DNA from: Mortierella sp. BCC40632
Lineage: Eukaryota > Mortierellomycota > Mortierellomycetes > Mortierellales > Mortierellaceae
Reading direction: 5' to 3'
DNA length: 64,000 nt
NCBI GenBank assembly: GCA_011634665.1
Contig: WAEK01000009.1
Coordinates: 620,001 to 684,000, forward strand
Shown: in pieces, positions 37,653 to 49,900 of the stretch
Numbering within the stretch: the stretch's first letter is position 1
Layout of the letters: each line of letters starts with the position of its first letter
Program-made: the position numbers and the translations under genes
The notes under the pieces: model-generated
What the model was told of the DNA's origin: nothing
What the model saw: only the letters and a program-made list of their open reading frames with translations
The model's database searches: none

Positions 37653-39028
37653 TTAGGCCTTCAAACGGTTGGCAATCTCCTGCTTGCGAGATGCGATATG
37701 AGAGCGTTCCTCCTCCTTGTTGGCATCGTAAGCAAGAACGTTGGCCTGGTTGAAGGGGTTCTCGGGTGACTTTTGGAACTGCTTGTACAACATATCGTGC
37801 ATCTGGTTCTGTCTCAAACCTGGGTGCTCCTCCTTCAACTTGGGCATCTCACGATCGAGATAGGCAGCAAAGGCAGCCTACAAAAGAAAAGTGAAAAAAA
37901 AAAAATAAGACTCGGTGATTAGTGACTTCAGCCTACCAAATAAAAAGTTCTGTTCCATTCCTCGATTGACCAAGAAAGCATTTACCTTGAAGCGACGCTC
38001 AGGATGACGGTCGACATCCTTGCCCTTTCCTGTAGTGATGGCAGCCTGACCAGAGCCACCCTTGGATGGTTCTGTGAGGGACAAGAGATCCAGAGCATCA
38101 TCAATGTTGGAGGCAGAGAACTCCTCGACAACCTTGGTCTCTGCTGCAAAAGTCTCAATCTTCTGGGTCTTCTTGATGGCCTTTTTCTAAAAGAGAAAGT
38201 AAGCAAGATACAGAGTAGATCGAATAAGTACACGTACCATGACGGCGCGGGTCCCGATGGCGGAGTGGACGATTTGAGCTGACAACGAAGGTTCGATCTG
38301 ATAACGAAGCTGTGGATGAGCCACAGGTTACGCCAAAGGGGGTTGTAGCAAGAAATGCATGACAAACGGCACTTGTGCATGAACTGTGTAAGTTACCTCT
38401 TCTCCTTTGACGGGCCTGGCAGGCTTGCTCTTGAGTCCCTTCTCTTCCTCCTCAAGAAGACGGGCAGCCTCACGCTTCTTTGCTAGTTGGTCTTGCTATT
38501 GTAGTTGAAAAGGATCCAAGAGAGAGGGGGCTCTGTCAATACCAACGTTTTTTTCCCCTCTCCCCTTTTGAGATATGCATGGGTCCAAAAAAAAAAGAAA
38601 AAAAAAGAAAAAAAAAAGTGCTGCGGCGAGCCACACAATAGCCCAAAGAGGCCTTACTCTCTTTTGCTCCTCTGATTCCTTCTTGGAGCCCTTGGCGCCC
38701 TTGGCCCAGTCGGCAGCTTCCTTAGCCTCAGTTTCGGCAGCCTTCTTTGCATTCTTGGCATTTTGGGTCGCAGCCTTGCGCTCATTAGCGGCAGCAACTA
38801 ATGAAGACGACCATTGGAATGAAGAAGTGAGGCTGGTTAGTTGGGTAGGTAGGACACCGACATTCTGATGCTCCAGAGTGATCTGGCCAGTCAACCGTGT
38901 GTTGCACACGGTGGGGAAAGGGAGAGGGAATGATGCGTAGCTGCACAGAGATTCAACAGTAAGCACAAGACGAAAGCGTCGGGAGCTTTCCTAATCGAAC
39001 CTTTGCTGTTTTCTTTGCGTGGAGCCAT
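37653..39028 (-). CDS. CCDC124-like ribosome-associated coiled-coil protein
   Basis: Members of the CCDC124/Lso2-related group bind idle 80S ribosomes and help recovery from dormancy. Six exons, 39028-39001, 38797-38658, 38495-38397, 38309-38238, 38186-37986 and 37877-37653, close in frame at about 254 residues (human CCDC124 is about 223). The N-terminal half is a Lys/Ala/Glu-rich helix (MAPRKENSK, then ANERKAATQNAKNAKKAAE and WAKGAKGSKKESEEQKR). The conserved C-terminal block has DRHPERRFK and AAFAAYLDREMPKLKEEHPG followed by LRQNQMHDMLYKQFQKSPENP. The start is the ATG of a 28-base first exon. The C-terminal block is diagnostic. The function is inferred from the family. Confidence 0.9.
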
Positions 39029-40398
39029 GGTCGATGGTAAATGTGTGGGATCGAATGAAGGGAAGGGAATGGGTGGAGGTCTGGGCGAAGTGTTGGGATC
39101 GCACTCGCTTGAAATACGACGCGCTTCAAGCCACATGTGAGAGTGGGTGAGCGAGTGAGTGAGTAGGAGCCACTTTTAGCTTCGTGTTCGCCACCATTGT
39201 CTTTTTTTTTTTCTGTCCATCTCCAAGTAGCACTTACTCTAGAAAAAAAGGAAAGAACAGGAAGGAAATCTGCATCAATGCTCCACCATTCTAACAGGAG
39301 ACGATTAATTAATAAACGTGCACATTGTCGACACCCTCCATTGGTCTCTTGCGACTAGCTGGATTTCGTTTGGCTTCTGTGATGGGTCCTCCTCCTCACC
39401 CATCTTGTACCCTTCTCCTCTCCAAACTGCTCCTACAGGTGTAGGCATGAATATCGTTTTCATCGCTTACGTATAAGTTGAGCAAAGATCAACCATTCCA
39501 TCTAATCCCTGGCGACCGCTTGCTCTTGAGGTATTAAGAGAGAGAAACCATTTCTGTTTTATTCCTCACTGATATGCTGCGTGTTTAGTCAGACCGCCAA
39601 TGCCCTTGTTCCTCAAGAGAACTAAGGAATGCGTCATGAACGCATTGCATGGTCCAAAGGATTGGACATCTCTTTCACCATAGAGTAGTCTCTAGCAGTG
39701 TTTGCCCCAGAGCAGGGCCAGAGTGAGTAAAGGAAGCTCGAATTTTCTTGGATTCCTGGCAAGTGCGAGGAGAGAGTGTGTGCGTGTGAGAGAGAGGGAG
39801 AGAGAGGGAGAGAGAGGGAGAGACAGGGATTAAGGGGAGCAAAAGGACCAATGAGCGAGCCCACAGAGGAGGAGAGGGGATTTATCTACGGCTGTCTTCG
39901 AATTTGGCGTTCCTCCTCTCCAATCCAGTCTATCAAAATGGCATGTTCTCTGTTCAGAAGGGGGGAATAGAGAGAAAGAGAGGGAGAGCACAGTGGATAT
40001 TCATATACATCGGTCAAGGACCCATTCATCCAAAGGAGCAGGATCCTCACCCACAACGCATCCATCGATCCATCAATCTCACGGACCCGTTCTCGCTCAC
40101 CGCCAATACACACGCACACACCTTGCAAAAACTGGCTCCTCTGGACCCGGAGCTCTGGAGGTCATCGACAAACCTCTACTAGTCGCTGCATGGGACATCT
40201 GATCTGTGACCAATGGACCTTGAGCCTTTAGTATTATTTTTTTTCCTGACGTGGATCGTTGATACAGGATGGCACATCGATCGAGAATCAAAGCTTATGC
40301 ATGATCTCGATGTTGATCGCTGTCGTTCTGTGGCAGATGTGCCACTTTCAGTCCCACTGAAGAAGAAGAAAATATAAAACGATCAGGAATCAAGCGCC
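39029..40398. other. Divergent intergenic region, CCDC124-like and eL18
   Basis: The stretch is the shared upstream region of two divergent genes (1370 bases). It contains short GAGA and T runs (near 39200 and 39790-39820) and a short TATA-like AATATAAAAC at 40371-40380. No gene is recognised; a few open frames of 60-90 codons show no domain. Confidence 0.45.
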
Positions 40399-41920
40399 AT
40401 GGTGTTTATTTTTTTTCCAGTCTTCATCGGACACCCATCAATCGCTGTCAGCGATCTCGGTTCTGGATCACTTCAGCAATCCATCTATCATCAGCAACTG
40501 CTACTACTGCTCGGCCCACTAAGCCGATGTCCAACACCCCCTCCACCCTCTGTCAAAAGAAACCCAGGATACTCCTCGCCCTCCCATCAACTTGCTCGGC
40601 TTCTGCCCTTTTCTGGAATTTGTCTCGGCATCCAGCCCACCACCTCCCTTTTTGCGTGCTTTCCTTATCCCAGGATCCTAACGGTCTGTTTTCTTATTTT
40701 CAATAGGGTATTGACATTAAGAAGCACCACGTTCGCAACAAGAACCGTCAGGCTCCCAAGTCTGAGGATGTCTACCTGTTGTTGCTTGTCAAGGTATGGA
40801 GGACAGCTCTTACTTTTTTTTTCTCAGCCAACTTCGGATATTGTCGATTGAGGCCTCTATCGCCTGGGAGAACTTGGAGCGCTTGGATACAAACAGGATA
40901 GCGACGATTTAATAGACTTGTGGCACATGGAGAGAAAGAGACTCGGCACGATTGACCTCATTATAGACAATCCAACCTTTGTCTCGACTCGCTTGATTGC
41001 ACCAGTGGGGGCTTCTACATCCTTTTTACCAAGATGAATAGTGGTCAAGAGACAGGAAAATGACACAACTGGCTTAGTCATTGCAGACCCTTTGAAAGGA
41101 TGTCATATCCAGCTCAGAGTAGACACGAAAGATTCCTGAAATGACCACCAAAATAAGCACCGACTTGGGCTTTTCTAGCTTTGGCATTATTTTATTTTGC
41201 TTTATCCGAGGATTGCGGTCGTCGCCTGTTCGAGTCTGGCCAGCCTATCAACCTTTCATCCAGATTATGCAATGGAGAAGAAATCGGCGATTTCGGTGGC
41301 GTTTTGTCGTGGAAGACGAGGACCATGCGCAACGCTCGACCATATCAACCTATTCGGGCTTTCTATCTCCCTTTCAGCAGTCTGAGAAAACCACACACTC
41401 ATTTCGCGTTTATTCTCTCTCTCCTTCTTTCTTCTACGCTTGAATCGACTGTCTACAGCTCTACAGATTCCTCGCCCGCCGTACGGACTCTGCCTTCAAC
41501 AAGGTCATCTTGAAGCGTCTCTTTATGTCGCGCGTCAACCGCCCCCCCGTGTCGGTTTCTCGCATTGCCCGCAACATGAAGGGTAAGGATGGCAAGATCG
41601 CTGTCGTTGTTGGTACCGTCACCGATGACAACCGCCTCCTTGAGGTCCCCAAGTTGTCCTTGGCCTGCCTTCGCATCACCAAGACCGCCAAGGCCCGCAT
41701 TGTGAAGGCCGGTGGTGAGGTCATCACTTTTGACCAGCTCGCCCTCCGTGCTCCCACTGGTGCCAACACCGTCTTGCTCCGTGGCAAGAAGAACACCCGT
41801 GAGGCCGTCAAGCACTTCGGCATGGGCCCCGGCAAGCACGCCAAGCCCTATGTCCGCTCCAAGGGCCGCAAGTTCGAGAAGGCTCGTGGTCGCCGTGCCT
41901 CGCGTGGTTTCAAGGCCTAA
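40399..41920 (+). CDS. RPL18: Large-subunit ribosomal protein eL18
   Basis: Structural protein of the 60S ribosomal subunit. Exons 40399-40401, 40707-40793 and 41459-41920 give about 183 residues (yeast Rpl18 is 186). The first exon supplies only the ATG, and the second begins with GGT for [12 protein letters not shown]. Family signatures include [75 protein letters not shown] and the basic tail ending ASRGFKA. Codons are strongly biased to C in third positions. Introns of 305 and 665 bases are long for this window; I looked for intronic snoRNA boxes and saw none convincing. Confidence 0.96.
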
Positions 41921-42846
41921 AGAGGTCGGAACGCTTGAATCTTTTTTGTGTTCTTGTTGTTCAGATTTTTTTTTGTTGTTCTGGGCCTGCTTCCTATCCT
42001 TCCCGTCCTTCCCACCCCTCTTCTCTTCTTTTCTCCCAACCAACGACATTCTCCTCTTCTCGTCATTCCCCTTTTACTTTGTTGTCCTCTTCTCGGGCCA
42101 TCTCTAATCATGTTTTTGTGTGGGTGAAAGGGGGGGTGTTTTCTCTTGTCAACCAGTTCCCCTGCAACACCATGAAGAAGAATCAACCAAGCTCCAAAAT
42201 AAAAATGTCCTTTTTTTTTTTTTTTTTTTTATGTATAAATGTATGTATGTATGTATGTTTGTATACTTTTTATTTCACTATTGTAGTGAACAGCGGGTTG
42301 AGAGAGTTGCTATTGAAAAAAAAAAAAAAAAAAAAAAGGGAAGGGGGGGGGACAGGATGCAGGAGGCATAAGAACCCTGCACCCGCTGCTTGTCCTCCCT
42401 CCTCCGTGTTAGGCTTTGTGCAGACAACGAACAATTTTAACGACCCTGGGCCTCTGCTATGCCTGCATAAATGCCTGCAATCCCACTAAAAGCAAAGAAA
42501 GGGTCAAAAAAAAAAAAAAAAAAGTCAGGAGGAATGGAGTCGCTGTTGTCCTCTCAGGGGATCCTGAATGAGTAAGCTGGAGAAAGGAAGATGTGGTTGC
42601 TGCAAGGACGCGCACCGCGTTTTCTTTTTCTTCTTTTCTTCTACTCTTTATGCAGAGACTGTATCTAAGGAGAGAGGAAGAGGAAGAGAGAGAGCGAATC
42701 AAAGCATGGGATGATGTAGAGAGAATATCTACAGAGGAGCGAATCTCTCTTTCCTTCTTTCTCCTTGGAGGTTCAGCAAAGATTGGATTGTACACTTTTT
42801 GTTTTTTAATGACGATGGCAACTTTTTTGTGGGGAGAAAAATAAAA

Positions 42847-42882
<36 letters not shown>

Positions 42883-42965
42883 AAAGAAAGGGAGGAAAAA
42901 AAAAAAAAAAAAAAAAAGGTAGGCGAGTAAAGTAACGATGGCTGCTAGCTGCTCCTTCCCCTTTC
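41921..42965. other. Convergent intergenic region with A/T homopolymers
   Basis: The stretch holds the 3' UTRs of eL18 (+) and the dioxygenase (-). It contains T runs (42209-42230), a TATG repeat (42237-42256), and A runs at 42317-42338, 42508-42523, 42847-42878 and 42897-42917. No gene is seen. Confidence 0.55.
42198..42203 (+). terminator. Candidate poly(A) signal AATAAA for eL18
   Basis: A canonical AATAAA lies 278 bases after the eL18 stop codon, just before a long T run. It is plausible as a cleavage/polyadenylation signal, but such hexamers are common in A-rich DNA. Confidence 0.35.
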
Positions 42966-43794
42966 TTACATCTCCTTATTATACCATCGTGCATATACCT
43001 CCGGGTGGCATCGGTGCACCGTCTCAAAGATGTGTTCACCATTGCTCCATTCTTGCTCAACCGTTTCCTTCATCTTCTCGTTCTTAGCCTCACCAAGAGT
43101 CATCTTGGAAATGGCCTGATTCAATCCTTCAAAGTCCAGAACCTTGGTTTGGTCCAGACCTTGGATTGAAAAGGGGATCTTTTGGTGCAAGGCAGGGTCA
43201 TAGAAAAATGGGATGCTATACCGGTCATGGCCAGATGTGTTATTCAAGACGCGATGCATCGTTGCATGGTACAAGCCTCCAGTCAAGCGTTCAATAGACT
43301 CGCCCAAGGTCACAATAAAGGATTCGGGCACAGGATGAGTATCCATCCATTGACCTGTGACAGGGTGTTGACCTTGAAGACCTCCAACCATGTCTTGTAG
43401 CAATACGGTCAAGAAACCCGTGTCCTTGTGGGCACCACAACCAATCTTGGCCTCCTTCTCCATGGGCACTGAAGGATACTTGGCACATTTGAGACGGTAG
43501 TAAGGGTCAGGACCAAACATCTTTGCGAAAAAGTCTTGCTCGAGTCCAAGGGAAAGAGCAATGGCTTCCATCAGTGTATGGGAGAGTTGTTCGAGTCGTT
43601 GCATGAAATCGAGGATGACGGGTTGGAAAGAAGGCAGAAGTTCGAGGGTGGAGCTTGGCCATTGATTTGGACCTTGGAGTCCCTCATAGTTGTGTGATTG
43701 GCCCGGTTGAAAGGACTTGAGTGGTGGCTGCTCAGGCCCAAACTGGAGTTGCTCACGGTGATCCACTAGGTTATTTGTAAACTCTTCGCCTGAT

Positions 43795-43831
<37 letters not shown>

Positions 43832-43834
43832 GCG

Positions 43835-43876
<42 letters not shown>

Positions 43877-44672
43877 ACAGGTACACGTTCCGTTAGAATG
43901 GTCAATGTGGTCTGTGCGTTCCATTTCTTTGGACGGTGGGGATTTGAGACAATTTAAAAGGTTTCGATAGGGAGAGAAAGGGGAGGGGGAGAGAGGAGAG
44001 AGGGGAAAGGAGGGGATTTTGAGACGTGAACCAAATTGAGGGTGGAGCCGTAACACAAGGAAACGGTTAGGGACGGATGAGTGTCGGCGCCAGAGAAGTG
44101 GGATGTAGGGGTAGGAGATCACTCCTCTATTTGGTCCCTTCAGGAGGGAAGGGGAGAGAGAGAGAGAGAGATAGCTATGGCTACTCCAATAGGATTGTCT
44201 CGGGGAGGTGCCGAGGTGGGCGGTGGGGAGCATCGAGCATTTACTTACCAATGAGTTTGTATCCTCGGAAGTGGCGGCTGTTGCCAATCAACATCTTCTT
44301 TTTCTCTTCAATTGGCAATGCAAAGTAGTCTTGGACGGTCTTCATAGCACCCTTTGTCATATCACCAGTGACACCATGGTCCTTGATGTAGAACGTGCCA
44401 AGCTCCATAAGAGAGTCGCGCATCTCCTGCAGGAACTTTGGACGAGTCGCTGGATGCTTAAAATCAAGGAGTGACAGAGTCTTGATGCTGATCATTCTCG
44501 GTGCCGGCTTTTGGGTAGGAGCAGTTGTGGTTGCAGTAGTGCCAGCAGTGGAGAGGGACGAAAGGGTAAAACTGGAAGAAAAGGAGGCTGTTCGTGTGCG
44601 AGTGTTTCTGGAAGGAGCTGTGGCGGTGTATGAAGGTGCCAAGATTGCGTTCTCTGTAGCAGCCGATGCCAT
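42966..44672 (-). CDS. 2-oxoglutarate/Fe(II)-dependent dioxygenase, isopenicillin-N-synthase-like fold
   Basis: Soluble non-heme iron oxygenase; substrate unknown. Exons 44672-44249 and 43789-42966 close in frame at about 415 residues. The N-terminal DIOX_N-type region has LMELGTFYIKDHGV and a phase-1 intron after YKLIG. The iron ligands are clear: H262 and D264 in GAHKDTGFLTVLLQD, and H320 in HATMHRVLNN. R331 and S333 in DRYSIPFFYDP would bind 2-oxoglutarate. The first 55 residues are rich in Ser/Thr/Ala/Arg with almost no acid, which could be a mitochondrial presequence. An in-frame extension upstream of this ATG exists but lacks an ATG start that I trust. Relatives include gibberellin-type and secondary-metabolism oxygenases as well as uncharacterised fungal proteins. 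No cluster partner lies nearby. Confidence 0.9.
43797..43873. repeat. (GA)n followed by a long A run in the dioxygenase intron
   Basis: About 31 bases of GA are followed by about 39 A. On the coding strand this is a poly(T) then (CT)n tract directly before the acceptor at 43790-43791. Confidence 0.9.
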
Positions 44673-45716
44673 TATGGTTGTACGGTATGATGTACTTTGG
44701 TAGTTAAAGAGAAACGTTCGAATGAAGTATAATAGGAGCAATTCCAAGGTAAGTGGTATGGGTGAATGCCTGATGGAAGGAGGTAGCCTTGGGCGTCAAC
44801 AGTATCGGGACCAGCGAGTTGATTGAGGTGTAGGCAGGGTATTGGGTGATCGTGAAGAGTAGGTAGAACTAGAGGTGAATGAAAGTGAAGGCGTTGTTGG
44901 AGAAAATAAAGTAAAAGGAGGATGACTCTTGCTTCGTGAACGAGTGAAAGGATACTGAGGTTCCTTTTTTTTTTCTTTTGGTTCTTTGTTTTTAGCGGAC
45001 GGCGAGGAAAGGGCCGAAGATTCTCTGAGCAAGAGGAGTGGTTGGGTGAGGGAATGAGGCGATGAGGATGAAAGATCTGGGAAGAGTCTGCAAATCGGGT
45101 GTCTTTTATAGATACGAGGGACTATTGGACCTTGGCCCAGTATTCATTAGGGATGTGATTGAGATGAGACCCACTGTCAGACCCCAATTCATGCTCCTCT
45201 TTCCCTCACTCTCGCTCTCTCTCTCGCTCTCTTCTCTCTCTCACTTCTCACTCTCTCACTCTTTTTCTCTCTCACACGCTGTCAGCCACCTCTGTCGCCA
45301 CAAGCCGTATCCATGCAGCGTATAAAACATCTTTAGAGCATGTAGCAGCGGAAAATGACAGCACATAGGACCAATACCCCGAATGGATGCAGGATGTACT
45401 CAATAGATACCCAATTGAAAGGGATACTCTTGGAGCGACACCTCTCTACTTTTTATCATCTTCGTTGGAGTAATATGTTATTCACTCGATCGAGACTAAT
45501 GGTCCCTTCGCGCGTTTTGACTTGCTTTTGAGTCTTTCGCGCATCTCGTCTGTGATTCCTTTCACCCCCTTCGTTCTGAGTGAGCATGCTCCCAGAGGGG
45601 AAAGAGGGAACATTGGAAGAACTGTTCACACTCACTACAGACAAAGAGTGGGGGGGGGGATCAGGAGAGGACAAAAGGTGAGCAACAGAGCGAGGGATGA
45701 GGGGAGGGGTTCAGGT

Positions 45717-45761
45717 GTATGTGTGTATAAATGTGTGTGTGTGTGCGTGTGTGTGTGTGTG
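45717..45761. repeat. (TG)n microsatellite
   Basis: A GT dinucleotide run with a few interruptions, non-coding. Confidence 0.85.
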
Positions 45762-47771
45762 ACGAGAAGAGAGAGCCTTTTTCGAAGAACGGGCAAAAGT
45801 GCGCATTGAATTAGAAAGACTCTGACAGCGTCGTACGAACTCAATTGTACACTGTCAGGGGCACAAAGGACACCACGGCCACGGGTAAGGCCCGCAGGCG
45901 CTTTTTTTCCTTCTAAACCCCCATTATGACAACCTAGCGCATGCCAGCGGATAGGAAGGTGACGCTGGGCTACGCTTCTGGAAGCGCAGTTTGGTGATTG
46001 ACAACAGCCTCCACTTTGCTATTGTCCTCACCTCCGCCTCGTCTCCGCCTTGGACCATTTCTCTATCACTCTATTTCTTTCTTTACTCTTTACTGAAGAA
46101 AATAGCAGTAGTCTGTTTGAGTGTACGACGCAAAGAAAGAGGGGGAGCAGCAAAGCGTAAAAAAAAAAAGTAGAGGGCACTCCCGCCATCTGATCTCATT
46201 GCTTTCCATTGCTTTCCCTCCGACTCTTAGTACCCTGGCACAGACGAACCACAGGGCTTTGAAAGGAAATCATCCGTTGCATAGTCACCAACTGACAAAT
46301 GCCACGGTGAACCTAACCATGACCTAGCGCCACATATGCGAGGATAAATCCGATCGCTCTTTTGCCTCATTGTTCACCACTCGCTTCGCCTTCGTTTGTT
46401 GCCCCATCCATCACCTGCCCCATCGCCGATGTCCAAAGAAAATCGAGACAATTCGGACAGAAGGGGTTACTAACATCCGCTCGACACATTTTCTTCCCAT
46501 TTTCCGTTCTGTCTCCTCCCTCGCCCCTCCCCCTGTTCTCACATTTGTTGTTGTTTTTGTTGTTTTTGTTGTTATTGACTAAAGATAGTCGCCATTGCAC
46601 GCCATTTTCATAATTGAACACGATCGCTAATTGCCTGCATCTTGGGTACCTGAGTGATGATATTCTCACTAAACGATATCCTAAAAGGGGGTCCCAGGTT
46701 AACAGGCCTTTTGCAACGGTTCTGAGCAGTAGCAGCAGTTAGCAATGGCAGGTAGCAACAGCCAAGAGAAAGAGATGAGAAAAAAAAGCTGTCCTCCTCG
46801 TCTCCGTCTTCTAGTAGGAGCCCAATTCCATTCTTCAGGACCATGAAGCTCCTTGCTTGAAGCCCATTCCTTCCTTTTCCCAGTTTCTCCTTCCTCCTTC
46901 TCCTCCTCCGCCTCCTCCATCTCCTCCTCAATGCAATAGCAGCCCAACACCTTTTGTATCAGTCCGCCTGACTCATGGCAACTAGTAAATAGAAAGAGAG
47001 CAATGAACATGTTCCTCGGGGTGAACGGTCTTCATTTTTTTCTTCTTCTTTCAAACTAAAAGATGGTCCCTGGGCCGTACTGGGGCTAACAACTTCGGCT
47101 AGTCCCCGCATGGCTTGTCTCGTGTGAGATGGAGATAGAGAGCAGTGCGCCTGTTCCTGGAGGCTCCTAATGCAGGATACAAGAGGTCTCGAGCATGAGA
47201 TGTTGAGGGCGGGTATGTATCAGCAGCGAGCTCATTTCGGCGAAGCATGATCCGTTGGATAGTGGTGGTGGGGGTGTTTTTTTTTCTGTTGCAGAAAGAG
47301 CGACTAAGAGAGAGCGAGAGAGAGAGCAATGTTGGAGACAGAGACATGGATGTGAGAGATCGACTTACACTTTTTTTTTTTTTTTGGATTCGAGGTTCAA
47401 GAGAGGTATCGTTGCTCGTTATCCACGTTTTACCTCTTTACAATTGACCACATGTCCTAAACATTTACCCATTAAATAGTTGAATAGTCGACATGGTGGT
47501 CTCTGTCCCTGAGAGCCATGCTCTTTCCATGCTCCCTTCTCCCTCCTCCCTGCTGTGTGTGTGTGCCATGCGCTTTCTTTCTCTTTCTTGCTCATCTTCT
47601 TTTTTTTTTTTTTTTTCTGCTTCTTTCTAATTTCCCTCTCACTCTTTTGCTCTCCCCCTCCCCTTCCTCTCTCTTCCCCTTCTCTCTCTCATTCCCACTC
47701 GAAGCGTAGGTGGGGAGAGAGGGAGAGGGGAAGACAGCGCAACAAGCTCACTACCCTCGTTTTTCTTTCTT

Positions 47772-47777
<6 letters not shown>

Positions 47778-47827
<50 letters not shown>
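47778..47827. repeat. (CT)n microsatellite
   Basis: About 48 bases of perfect CT dinucleotide in non-coding DNA. Confidence 0.88.
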
Positions 47828-47839
<12 letters not shown>

Positions 47840-49482
47840 TTTTCTTGCACCATTCTTGTCGGGAATGTTGAGCGGCGGAGCCTACTCGGCATTGTGAAAC
47901 GCGAAATCCAATTCTATTCCTTGCTGTTTTGTTATGGGGTATAAAAAAAAAGGGAATAGTTCCGTTTATACAGATTTGGTACCTCTGTTGCTGCAGCTGA
48001 GGATAACACATTGAGCACAGAGCGTTACCTTGTGTTTCTGTTCTGTGAACAAAAGAGAGACTGAGCGAGAGACACGATGAGGCGAGTTGGACGATCCCTG
48101 GAGGTCGAGCACCAACGAGAAAAAAAATGCCGTTCATGCAAATCTTTTTTTCTGCGCACTGGGCGCCTTGGATCTCTCTCCCTCTCTCAGCCTCTCTTTC
48201 CAGAGATATCGCTGTGTTCTAAACAATAGGAATAGACGGTGCAGGCGGCTGGTACGAGGTGCGTGCACGGAAGAGGGGGGGGAGAAGGTTGGGAAGGAAA
48301 AAAAAAAAAAAGGCGAGGAGGGGGGGTGAGTGAGGAGGTGAGGCAGAGATGTACATCCAGAATACGACGCGTGAATAAATTGATCTGTAGATCATGGTTC
48401 GCGTCAGGCCAGTATTCAGACCTAGGGAGCCCGAGAAAAGGTTCATGGCATACATGCGATTACTCGGTGTATTCTGTCCCTCCTTTCTATCCCTCTGGAT
48501 TGACATCTAAACTGTGGTTTCTTTCTTTCTTAAACTCCTGAGTTCTCCTATCCTACTTTGCCCAGCGCCCTATTGACTCTGTTCTAGGAAGAATGAGGGA
48601 AGGAAAGTAAGGAAAAGTAAAGAAAAGAAAAGAAAAAACATTACTATGACCCAGCCCCATCGTCCGCGCAGTTATTGGGATTCTTCAAGAGTCCTATCGA
48701 AAATTTTCGCTTGGAACATTCGAGCTACAAGAATCGCCTTCTTAGCAAGCAAGAACCAATCGTCGACTGATTCCAAATAAAAAGTGGACGGCGGGAAAAG
48801 ACGACTGTCCCTTTTTGGCTAAAAGATGAAAACACGAAAAGAGGTGACACGCGAGCCAATGTCATGAGTCTGCAGAGTTTTCTTCTATGCTCTACCGCAT
48901 TGACTGTGGAGTTCAAATCGGGTCTGAGCATTGCGTTTATGGAGAAAAAAAAAAAAAAAAAGAAGAGAAAAGGCAACAACGAATACTTCGTAAGCCGTGT
49001 TTACGCCTGCTTACTCTGTTATTTTTTTTAATTCCCCGCCCCTGTACCTCCCGCCCACTTTTTTCTTTTCTTTTCTTTTCCCCCCACCTGTTGGCACCAT
49101 TTGACTCGACTATCCAAATAACCAAAAGCCCTTGTTTGCCATTTACTCCTATTGACCCTAATGGATCGTTTGCCCGCCAACACACACCTATCTACTTTAC
49201 AAATATCAGAAGTTTAAGAAAATTGCATGGTCATGATGATGACAACTCATTTTTTCCTAGCATTGTTTTTTTTTCTTCTACATGAATTGCTAGGCAAAAG
49301 GCCTTTTTTTTTTTTTTTTTTTTTATCCACGGAGGAAAAGAAACAACTCTGTGCCCCAGTTCAGTGGGATATCGGGTTTAAAAAAAGCAGCGCTCTCTTT
49401 CTTTCTTTCTTTCTCTCCCCCCCCCCTCTATTTTTCTCATTGTTTCCTTCTTGCTCCTGCTACCATGTTTTTGTTCCTCATT

Positions 49483-49483
<1 letters not shown>

Positions 49484-49521
<38 letters not shown>
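49484..49521. repeat. (CA)n microsatellite
   Basis: About 38 bases of perfect CA dinucleotide followed by imperfect ACACA repeats. Confidence 0.88.
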
Positions 49522-49522
<1 letters not shown>

Positions 49523-49900
49523 CACACATACACACACAAACACGTAACTACGTACGCAAACATACACGCCTGCATTCAGGTACCATGTCTCTTGCAGAAA
49601 CAGAGGCGCATTAGCATTGTCAAAGAGGGCTTCGTTATTATTGTCATCTTTGAGTGGCCAGGTGTCCTCTCCCCCCCTCCTGTGCCTGCTCCTTGCTTCT
49701 TTTGATTGACCTCTTACTCTTCCTCCCAACTCTTCTCTACTCCTAAACAACCTATCTATTAAAGAAAGAGGCACTGTTCTGAGTACTCTATTTTTTTTTT
49801 TATTTTTTTTTCATGGGCAGTGGCCCATTCCTAGAATTGGCCCCACCCTATGCAGCTCATTCCTTCTCTCAAGCATTGCTCTGCAGGCGATATAGACGCA

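Larger units (their letters stand above)
44673..49900. other. Gene desert, left part
   Basis: No coding gene or RNA gene was recognised. The stretch contains a (TG)n-type run (about 45717-45761), a (CT)n run (about 47778-47827), a (CA)n run (about 49484-49521), and several A or T runs (for example near 47371-47384, 47598-47616, 48298-48311, 48943-48961 and 49303-49324). Many open frames follow these repeats as Ser/Leu, Arg/Glu or Thr/His strings. The first few hundred bases are the promoter side of the dioxygenase gene. Confidence 0.5.

Noticed and set aside
37265..37753. Plus-strand 162-codon frame
   Set aside because: Runs through A tracts and into the antisense of the CCDC124-like exon; no recognisable similarity.
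40371..40380. TATA-like AATATAAAAC before eL18
   Set aside because: It is only about 20 bases from the start codon, leaving no room for a normal transcription start and leader.
40794..41458. Possible snoRNA in eL18 intron 2
   Set aside because: No convincing C/D box pair or H/ACA structure was found by eye.
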